Below are positions 7,065 to 12,732 of a stretch of 12,732 bases of DNA, one piece after another. The stretch covers positions 1 through 12,732 of the forward strand of contig NZ_CALIMQ010000212.1 of NCBI RefSeq assembly GCF_938045535.1. Direction: 5' to 3'. This DNA comes from an uncultured Campylobacter sp. GTDB taxonomy: Bacteria; Campylobacterota; Campylobacteria; Campylobacterales; Campylobacteraceae. The position numbers were made by a program, and so were the translations under genes. Position 1 is the first letter of the stretch; each line of letters begins with the position of its first letter. Below the pieces are notes generated by a model, which saw only the letters and a list, made by a program, of their open reading frames with translations, ran no database searches and was not told the origin of the DNA.

Positions 7065-7087
7065 CCCGCTTTAAATTTCAAGGCGGG
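7065..7087 (+). terminator. weak hairpin after the receptor gene
   Basis: CCCGC (7065-7069) pairs with GCGGG (7083-7087) across a 13-nt AT-rich loop, 8 nt after the receptor stop. It is followed by CTCTTAAAAATTTT, not a pure T-run. It is plausible as a partial terminator separating the iron-controlled receptor from tig. A second weaker hairpin (GCCG/CGGC, about 7120-7135) follows. Confidence 0.4.
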
Positions 7088-7167
7088 CTCTTAAAAATTT
7101 TAAAATTTAAAAGCTGCGAGCCGCTTAGACTCGGCAAATTTTAGGAATTTATACTTTAAATAAGAAA

Positions 7168-7181
7168 TTTTTTGATATATT
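7168..7181 (+). promoter_or_regulatory. candidate promoter of the tig-clpP-def-comM-nnr operon
   Basis: TTTTTTG (7168-7174), one base, then TATATT (7176-7181): a close match to the Campylobacter -16 T-run/G and -10 pattern. Start of transcription is predicted near 7188, with a leader of about 27 nt before the tig ATG. Confidence 0.6.
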
Positions 7182-7214
7182 ACGAGCTATTTTTAAATTT
7201 TCTAAAGGAATTTT

Positions 7215-8528
7215 ATGGAAGTAAAAGCAAAAATGAAAGACGCCGCGAATGCGGTCGCTGCGAGCAAGATCGAAGCAAAGCAGGTCGCAGCCAAAGTAGA
7301 AGAGCTGGCCAAAAAGGCCTCCAAGCAGCTAAGAATCGACGGATTCAGACAGGGTAAAGTGCCTACCGCAGTGGTTTTGAAGCGATACGGCAAACAGCTT
7401 GAGGGCGACGCAAAACAGGAACTTCTTAAAAATATGATCGACGAGTCTCTTAAAATTTTAAAGAAAAAACAGGAGGAAATTTTATCCGAGCCGGTCTTTT
7501 CTAAATTTGACGAAAACAAAGGCGACATCGATGTCGAGATCGAAATTTCTTTCAGACCAGAGGTTAGCGTCGAGGGCTACGAGGAGCTGATCCCGAAATT
7601 TAGCAGTCCGCGCGTTACTCAAAAAGAGATCGACGAGAAAGTGGCGGAATTTTTGCAGATGATCGCGCCGCTTTCTAAAACCAACAAAAAAATTCTAGCC
7701 AAAGACGATTTTGCGAAATTCGACTTCGAAGGCTTCGTGGACGGCAAGCCATTCGACGGCGGCAAGGCGCAGGATTACGTCCTTCAGATCGGATCAAATC
7801 AATTTATCCCGGGCTTTGAAGACGGTATGATCGGACTTAGAGTGGGCGAGGAGCGCGACGTAGCGGTTAAATTCCCCGAGAATTACGGCGCGAAAAATTT
7901 AGCCGGCAAGGACGCGATCTTTAAAGTCAAGCTTCATGAAATTCAGGCTAAAAAACCTGCCAAAGAGCTCGGCGAGGAGGAGCTAAAGCAAGCGCTTCCG
8001 GGAGAAGTGGAGCCGAGCAAGGAGAAATTTGAAGCGCGCATCAAAGAGCGCATCAAAAACGATAAGCTTCAAAAGCTGATAAACGAGGATCTAAAGCCTA
8101 AATTTGCCGACGCGCTCGCCGAAAAATTTAACTTCGCGCTTCCAAAAGCGATCGTCGAGCAGGAGATAAATTTGCAGTTTAACAACGCCTGGAGCGGCTT
8201 TTCAAAAGAGCAGATCGAGGAATTTAAAAATAACAAAGACGCCCTTGATAAAAAACGCGAAGAGTTTAGAAAGGCTGCCGAAAACAGCGTCAAACTTACA
8301 TTCTTAATCGACGAGCTAGCCAAAAAGCGCAATATCGACGTAAGCGATCAGGAGCTCGTCCAAGCGGTCTATATGGAGGCCTACACCTACGGCGCCGATC
8401 CGAAGGAGCATCTAAATAGATACCGCGACAACGGCATGTTACCGGCCGTCAAAATGGCGCTGATCGAAGAAAAGCTATTTAACGATATTTTCTCCAAGCA
8501 GGGCAAAAAAGAAGCGAAAGGCGAATAA
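7215..8528 (+). CDS. tig: trigger factor, ribosome-associated chaperone and peptidyl-prolyl isomerase
   Basis: Binds near the ribosomal exit tunnel and shields nascent chains, with proline isomerase activity. The protein is 437 residues, normal for the family. Seen: the ribosome-binding N-domain has the GFRQGKVP signature at 43-50. A FKBP-like isomerase domain spans about 163-245, with DFEGFVDGKPFDGG (170-183), IGSNQFIPGFEDG (192-204) and FKVKLHEIQ (236-244). The Lys/Glu-rich, coiled C-terminal region (246-437) forms the substrate cradle. AAAGGA lies 7 nt upstream of the ATG. The last base of the stop TAA is the first base of the clpP ATG, so the genes are translationally coupled. It heads the operon and has its own candidate promoter. 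Confidence 0.96.
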   Translation: MEVKAKMKDAANAVAASKIEAKQVAAKVEELAKKASKQLRIDGFRQGKVPTAVVLKRYGKQLEGDAKQELLKNMIDESLKILKKKQEEILSEPVFSKFDENKGDIDVEIEISFRPEVSVEGYEELIPKFSSPRVTQKEIDEKVAEFLQMIAPLSKTNKKILAKDDFAKFDFEGFVDGKPFDGGKAQDYVLQIGSNQFIPGFEDGMIGLRVGEERDVAVKFPENYGAKNLAGKDAIFKVKLHEIQAKKPAKELGEEELKQALPGEVEPSKEKFEARIKERIKNDKLQKLINEDLKPKFADALAEKFNFALPKAIVEQEINLQFNNAWSGFSKEQIEEFKNNKDALDKKREEFRKAAENSVKLTFLIDELAKKRNIDVSDQELVQAVYMEAYTYGADPKEHLNRYRDNGMLPAVKMALIEEKLFNDIFSKQGKKEAKGE

Positions 8529-9112
8529 TGGTGATTCCTTACGTTATAGAGCAGACCGGCCGCGGAGAGCGCAGCTACGACATCTACTCGAGGCTGCTAA
8601 AAGACCGTATCGTAATGCTTAGCGGCGAGATCGACGACGCAGTGGCAAGCTCGATCGTCGCGCAGCTTCTGTTTTTGGAGGCGGAGGATCCGGATAAGGA
8701 TATCTATCTATACATCAACTCTCCGGGCGGCGTGGTTACGAGCGGATTTAGCATTTATGACACGATGAATTACATCAAACCGGACGTTAGCACGATCTGT
8801 ATCGGGCAAGCGGCGTCGATGGGGGCGTTTTTGCTAAGCTGTGGCGCCAAAGGCAAACGCTACGCGCTTCCAAACTCGCGCATAATGATCCATCAGCCCC
8901 TAGGCGGCGCGCAAGGCCAGGCTACCGACATCGAGATCCAAGCCAAAGAAATTTTACGAATGAAAGAAATTCTGAATGGCATCCTTTCGCAAAATTCCGG
9001 CAAAGATCTCGCGCAGGTCGAAAAGGACACCGATCGCGACTTTTTCATGAGCGCCGATGATGCCGTGCAATACGGACTGATCGATCAAGTACTTCAAAAG
9101 AGCTTTAAATAG
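8528..9112 (+). CDS. clpP: ATP-dependent Clp protease proteolytic subunit
   Basis: A serine peptidase that forms a double heptameric barrel and degrades proteins unfolded by ClpA or ClpX partners (not encoded here). The protein is 194 residues, standard length. Seen: INSPGG (63-68) for the oxyanion region, catalytic Ser97 in GQAASMGA, catalytic His122 in MIHQPLGG, and Asp171 in TDRDFFMS, giving a complete catalytic triad. The N-terminus MVIPYVIEQTGRGERSYDIY is typical and starts directly with the mature-like sequence, without a long propeptide. It overlaps the tig stop by 1 nt, and def starts immediately after its TAG, so it is the middle gene of a coupled operon. Confidence 0.97.
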   Translation: MVIPYVIEQTGRGERSYDIYSRLLKDRIVMLSGEIDDAVASSIVAQLLFLEAEDPDKDIYLYINSPGGVVTSGFSIYDTMNYIKPDVSTICIGQAASMGAFLLSCGAKGKRYALPNSRIMIHQPLGGAQGQATDIEIQAKEILRMKEILNGILSQNSGKDLAQVEKDTDRDFFMSADDAVQYGLIDQVLQKSFK

Positions 9113-9631
9113 ATGATCCTGGACGTCCTTACCTATCCGAATAAAAAGCTTTATCAAAGATCGATCGAGGTCGTTAAATTCGACGCGGCGCTGGGCGAGC
9201 TTTTAGACAATATGTATGAGACGATGATCGCAAAAAACGGCATAGGTCTTGCCGCCATCCAGGTAGGCAGGCCCGTGCGTGCTTTGATCATAAATTTAGC
9301 CAATGAGGAAAAAATCCAAGACAAAAAGGACCTCATCGAGATCATCAATCCGCAAATTTTAAAAAAGGAAGGCGAGGTCGTTTACCAGGAGGGCTGCTTG
9401 TCGGTGCCTGGCTTTTATGAGGACGTCACACGCGCCGAGTTTATCACGGTGCAGTTTCAAGACCGCGCCGGCAATACCCACGAAATGGACGCTAGCGAGC
9501 TACTAGCCGTCTGTATCCAGCACGAGATGGACCACCTCGACGGACATCTTTTTATCGAGCGCATCGGATACAACAAACGCAAAAAATTTGATAAAGAATT
9601 CAAAAAAAGCCTAAAAGAAAAATCGAAATGA
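9113..9631 (+). CDS. def: peptide deformylase
   Basis: A metal-dependent hydrolase that removes the formyl group from the N-terminal methionine of new proteins. The protein is 172 residues, normal. Seen: motif I GIGLAAIQ (43-50), motif II EGCLSVP with metal ligand Cys95, and motif III QHEMDHLDG with ligands His137 and His141 and catalytic Glu138. All active-site residues are present. The ATG directly follows the clpP stop with no gap and only a weak AAGAG-like ribosome site, so translation probably depends on ribosomes finishing clpP. Its stop overlaps the next gene by 4 nt (ATGA). Its neighbours, trigger factor and ClpP, also act on nascent or new proteins. Confidence 0.97.
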   Translation: MILDVLTYPNKKLYQRSIEVVKFDAALGELLDNMYETMIAKNGIGLAAIQVGRPVRALIINLANEEKIQDKKDLIEIINPQILKKEGEVVYQEGCLSVPGFYEDVTRAEFITVQFQDRAGNTHEMDASELLAVCIQHEMDHLDGHLFIERIGYNKRKKFDKEFKKSLKEKSK

Positions 9632-11145
9632 AATCCCTAAAATGCGCTGCCTTCACGGATGCACTGATCCCCGTAGAGGTTGAATCGACATTCGTGCGGG
9701 GGCTGCCGGGATTTAATATCGTCGGTCTTGCGGGCGCTACGATAAAAGAAAGTGAAAGCCGCGTAAAAGCGGCGCTTGTGAGCCTAAATTTTAAATTTCC
9801 CGCCTCCAAAATCATCATAAATCTCTCCCCCTCCGACACGCCCAAAAACGGCTCGCACTTCGATCTTGCGATCGCACTTCTAATCGCGCTGCAAAAAGAG
9901 CACATTGACGGCGATTTCTTCGTCTTCGGCGAGCTCGGTTTAGACGGCAGCTTAAAGAGCACGGCGAGCCTCTTTTCGATCCTGCTTTTTTTAAGCACGA
10001 AGGTGAGACGCGCTAAAATTTTAGTGCCGCAAAGTATCGCTCTAAAGGCCTGCACGATCCCAAACTACGACGTTTATGCCGTGGGTAGCCTAAGCGACGC
10101 GGTCAGATTTTTTTTAGACGAGGAATTCGCCGCAAGCAGACTCATGCGAGAAACCCATCCGCTTTTTAAAAACGTCGTGGAGATTGACGGGCAAGCTTAC
10201 GTCCCCAACCGCGATTTTTCGCTCGATTTCAAAGACGTCAAAGGGCAAAAGCGCGCTAAACGCGCGAGCCTGATCGCCGCATGCGGCATGCACAATATCC
10301 TCTTTGAGGGCAGCCCGGGCTGCGGCAAAAGTATGTGCGCCAAGCGGATAGCCAGAATTCTGCCGCCGCAGAGCCTGGGCGAAGTACTGCTCTCGTGCGC
10401 CTACGAGTCGCTAAACAACAAAGATGTCGATTTTAGCGCACTGCGCCCCTTCCGCTCACCACACCACACCAGCACGCGTAGCTCGATTTTCGGCGGCGGC
10501 AGTAGCGGCGCAAAGATCGGCGAGGTCGCGCTTGCAAACGGCGGCGAGCTATTTTTCGACGAGCTGCCGCACTTCGGCAAGCGAATTTTAGAAAGCCTGC
10601 GCGAGCCGCTGGAGGATAATAGAATTTTGATTTCGCGCGTAAATTCTAAGGTCGAATACCAAACGAAATTTATCTTCGTCGCTGCGCAAAACCCCTGCCC
10701 GTGCGGAAATCTATTCTCCAAAAACCTCACCTGCACCTGCTCGCTAAACGACATCAGGCGCTACAAAAACACGATCTCCGCGCCCTTGCTCGATCGCATC
10801 GACATATACGTCGCGATGGACGAGACCGGCGCGGACGATAAAAGCGACGTTTGCAGCGAGGAGATGGCGGATGCGGTGCTGCGGGCATTTCGCGCGCAAA
10901 AGGCTCGCGGGCAGAGCGAGCTAAACGCAAAGCTACGCGACGAGGATACTGAAAAATTTTGTATCTGCGAAAGCGCTGCGCAGGAGGTTTTGCAAACGGC
11001 GATCACCCGCTACGATCTTTCGCAGCGCGGCGTAAATAAGACGCTAAAGCTCGCCCGCACGATCGCCGATCTAGCAGGCACCGAGATCATCGCCAAGGCG
11101 CATATTTTGGAGGCTCTTAGCTTTCGCATAAGGAGCGAAATTTGA
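9628..11145 (+). CDS. comM: YifB/ComM-family AAA+ ATPase (Mg-chelatase-like)
   Basis: A 505-residue member of the YifB/ComM family. In naturally transformable bacteria ComM is a hexameric helicase that promotes branch migration during integration of incoming DNA; the role here is inferred from the family. Seen: an N-terminal S5/Lon-protease-like domain with RGLPGFNIVGL (24-34) and INLSPSDTPKNGSHFDLAIA (64-83), Walker A GSPGCGKS (228-235), the FRSPHHTSTRSS insert (275-286), Walker B ELFFDE (307-312), a four-cysteine group Cys357, 359, 369 and 371 probably binding zinc, and PLLDRIDIYV (386-395) with an arginine-finger-like residue. The C-terminal Mg-chelatase helical part has RGVNKTLKLARTIADL. 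It overlaps def by 4 nt (ATGA) and nnr by 4 nt (TTGA). No other competence genes are in view. Confidence 0.92.
   Translation: MKSLKCAAFTDALIPVEVESTFVRGLPGFNIVGLAGATIKESESRVKAALVSLNFKFPASKIIINLSPSDTPKNGSHFDLAIALLIALQKEHIDGDFFVFGELGLDGSLKSTASLFSILLFLSTKVRRAKILVPQSIALKACTIPNYDVYAVGSLSDAVRFFLDEEFAASRLMRETHPLFKNVVEIDGQAYVPNRDFSLDFKDVKGQKRAKRASLIAACGMHNILFEGSPGCGKSMCAKRIARILPPQSLGEVLLSCAYESLNNKDVDFSALRPFRSPHHTSTRSSIFGGGSSGAKIGEVALANGGELFFDELPHFGKRILESLREPLEDNRILISRVNSKVEYQTKFIFVAAQNPCPCGNLFSKNLTCTCSLNDIRRYKNTISAPLLDRIDIYVAMDETGADDKSDVCSEEMADAVLRAFRAQKARGQSELNAKLRDEDTEKFCICESAAQEVLQTAITRYDLSQRGVNKTLKLARTIADLAGTEIIAKAHILEALSFRIRSEI
11130..11135 (+). promoter_or_regulatory. ribosome binding site supporting a TTG start for nnr
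   Basis: AAGGAG within the 3' end of comM, 6 nt before TTG 11142. The next in-frame ATG is at codon 27 (after SEQIL), well inside the conserved domain, so the TTG is the likely start. It overlaps the comM stop as TTGA. Confidence 0.7.
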
Positions 11146-12732
11146 AAAAAATTTTCTTTAGCACCGAGGAGCTTGACGCGCGAGCGAGCGCAAAATTTGG
11201 ACTTAGTGAGCAAATTTTAATGGAAAACGCCGCAGGCAGGATCGAGAGCGAGATCAGAAAGCGGCTCAAAAAGGGTTCGCGCATTTTGGCGCTTTGCGGC
11301 GGCGGAAATAACGGCGCGGACGCGCTGGCAGCGCTGCGAAAGCTAAGCGGCGATTTTAGCTGCACCGCGCTTTGCGTGCTTCAAAACAGAAGCGCAGCGG
11401 GTAAATTTCAAGCTGATGCGGCGCGGGCTGCGGGCGTTAGGCTTATCGATATCGCAAGCGCAAAAGCCGCTTACAAGCACGCAGGTAGCGCATCTAGCAA
11501 GGATGCTTGCGCGCACGAAAGTGCAAGCGGCTCCTATTTAAAAGACGCTGGCGCGAGCGAGCCGCGAGGCGAGCGCGAAAGCCTAAGCGGCGCGGACATT
11601 TCGGGCGGCGACGATAAATTATGCGCGAAATTTACAAGCGCTAAATTTGAAACCGCAGAAGACGGCGGAGATTTCGGCAAGCTAGGCAACGAATGCGGCG
11701 AACCGCGCATCCTGCACGATGAGATTACAAGCGCAGACTGCATAATCGACGGGATTTTCGGCAGCGGTTTGAATAAACCGATAAGCGCTGAAATTTGTGA
11801 AATTTTATCTCTCGCAAACGGCACGAAATCCCTAAAAATCGCAGTCGATATCCCAAGCGGCATCGATAAGAGCGGGCGCATTTTAGGCTGTGCCTTTTGT
11901 GCGGATCTGACGATCGCGATGGGAGCGCTGAAGCTCGCGCTGTTTTCGGATGCGGCGAAGGATTATGTAGGGCGGATCAAGGTCGCAAATCTTGGAATTT
12001 CGCGCTCAAATTTTGAAAGGAGAAGCGAATATTTTCTGCTTCAAAAAAGCGATCTGAAGCTGCCGCTACGCACGAAGCAAAATACCAATAAGGGCGACTT
12101 CGGGCACACCTACATCGTAAGCGGACAGATGAGCGGAGCGGCGCAAATGGCGGCTCTGGCGGCTCACGCGATCGGCAGCGGGCTCGTTAGCATCGTTAGC
12201 GATGAGCCGTTAAATTTAAGCCCGATTTTGATGCAAAAAAGCTCATTTGAGCACGCGCGGGTCGTGGTCTGCGGCTGCGGGCTGGGAGAGCGGAAGATCG
12301 ATCTTGCCGCGCTGCGGGACAAAAGCTGCGTCATCGACGCCGATCTGTGCTACGAACGCGAAATTTTAAGCCTGCTAGACACCAATTCAAATTTAATCCT
12401 AACGCCCCATCCGAAGGAGTTCTGCTCGCTTTTAAAGATCGCGGGCATCGCAGATCTTAGCGTGAGCGAGTTGCAAGAGCGGCGCTTCGAGCTTGCGCGG
12501 GCGTGGAGCGAGAAATTTAGCGGTGTACTCGTACTAAAGGGCGCAAACACACTCATCGCGCAGGCAGGCATCATCTACGTCTGCGACAAGGGCAGTGCCG
12601 CGCTCGCAAAGGGCGGCAGCGGCGACGTGCTCGCAGGGCTCATCGGCGGGCTGCTCGCGCAAGGCTACTCGCCTCTACAAGCCTCAATCTGCGGCGTCCT
12701 AGCCCACGCACTCGCCGCGCGAGCCTTCGCCA
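11142..12732 (+). CDS. nnr: bifunctional NAD(P)H-hydrate epimerase / ADP-dependent dehydratase (YjeF type), cut by window end
   Basis: Repairs hydrated NAD(P)H: the N-domain epimerises the R and S forms and the C-domain dehydrates the S form using ADP. There are 530 residues in view; probably only the last few tens are missing. Seen: the epimerase part has MENAAGR (27-33), CGGGNNGADALAALR (52-66, with Ala where many relatives have Gly), IIDGIFGSGL with Asp203, and AVDIPSGIDKSG (234-245). The dehydratase part has TNKGDFGHTYIVSGQMSGA (315-333), TPHPKEF (421-427), VLKGANT (464-470) and AKGGSGDVLAGLIGGL (489-504) with catalytic Asp495. Start TTG overlaps the comM stop. Odd: between VRLIDI (99-104) and ITSADC (195-200) lies a roughly 80-90-residue Ala/Ser/Gly/Asp/Glu-rich, cysteine-containing insertion, where relatives such as E. 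coli YjeF have about a dozen residues. It is in frame and codon use matches the rest. Confidence 0.9.
   Translation, partial: MKKIFFSTEELDARASAKFGLSEQILMENAAGRIESEIRKRLKKGSRILALCGGGNNGADALAALRKLSGDFSCTALCVLQNRSAAGKFQADAARAAGVRLIDIASAKAAYKHAGSASSKDACAHESASGSYLKDAGASEPRGERESLSGADISGGDDKLCAKFTSAKFETAEDGGDFGKLGNECGEPRILHDEITSADCIIDGIFGSGLNKPISAEICEILSLANGTKSLKIAVDIPSGIDKSGRILGCAFCADLTIAMGALKLALFSDAAKDYVGRIKVANLGISRSNFERRSEYFLLQKSDLKLPLRTKQNTNKGDFGHTYIVSGQMSGAAQMAALAAHAIGSGLVSIVSDEPLNLSPILMQKSSFEHARVVVCGCGLGERKIDLAALRDKSCVIDADLCYEREILSLLDTNSNLILTPHPKEFCSLLKIAGIADLSVSELQERRFELARAWSEKFSGVLVLKGANTLIAQAGIIYVCDKGSAALAKGGSGDVLAGLIGGLLAQGYSPLQASICGVLAHALAARAFA

Noticed and set aside
7172..7357. Plus-strand ORF overlapping the start of tig
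   Set aside because: It runs out of frame through the conserved N-domain of trigger factor and has a Lys/Arg-rich artefactual composition. tig has the ribosome site.
10693..10743. Four-cysteine group in ComM as a novel feature
   Set aside because: A CPCG...C-x-C arrangement before the R-Y-x-x-x-I-S-x-P-L-L-D-R motif is common in many YifB/ComM proteins.
10401..10754. Minus-strand ORF of 117 codons inside comM
   Set aside because: It lies entirely opposite the Walker B and cysteine-group region of a clear AAA+ gene, so it is a shadow.
11534..11881. Minus-strand ORF of 115 codons opposite the nnr insertion
   Set aside because: The Ser/Pro/Leu-rich shadow extends beyond the insertion into conserved epimerase codons. 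No start signals were seen.

Overview
The window looks like chromosomal DNA of a Campylobacter species of the higher-GC, oral or gut type. The coding regions are near-balanced in GC, while the intergenic stretches are very AT-rich and full of AAATTTTA-like words. The NifS/NifU pair is the epsilonproteobacterial type, and the promoters have a T-run plus G before a TATAAT-like -10. From memory, C. jejuni also keeps folE, tig, clpP, def and an nnr-type gene close together. I cannot fix the species from sequence alone.

Layout. Positions 1-625 hold no confident gene. They contain one open but start-less frame that runs off the left edge on the minus strand, and coding-like fragments on the plus strand that look decayed. 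Four minus-strand genes follow: a periplasmic amino-acid-type binding protein (626-1414), nifU (1819-2820) and nifS (2824-4023) as a two-gene Fe-S assembly operon, and folE (4135-4719). The 1415-1818 gap holds the promoter of the binding protein, an inverted repeat and a short ORF broken by an amber codon. At about 4730-4906 the direction changes. A TonB-dependent siderophore receptor (4907-7057) begins downstream of a Fur-box-like palindrome. After a weak terminator and a typical Campylobacter promoter comes a tight plus-strand operon: tig, clpP, def, comM/yifB and nnr (the last cut by the right edge). Adjacent genes there overlap by 1 nt, abut, overlap by 4 nt and overlap by 4 nt.

How the genes work together. 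NifS releases sulfur from cysteine and NifU assembles Fe-S clusters. The receptor imports ferric siderophore and is probably iron-repressed. FolE starts the folate or pterin pathway. The last operon puts three nascent-protein functions together: trigger factor (folding at the exit tunnel), peptide deformylase (N-terminal formyl removal) and ClpP (proteolysis). It also carries a ComM-type AAA+ ATPase and the bifunctional NAD(P)H-hydrate repair enzyme.

I did not find mobile elements, CRISPR, tRNA, rRNA or a recognisable novel defence or biosynthetic system. The points most worth a second look are an unusually long low-complexity insertion inside the epimerase domain of Nnr, a perfect 8-bp inverted repeat in the leader of nifSU, and the probably decayed coding sequence at the left end.
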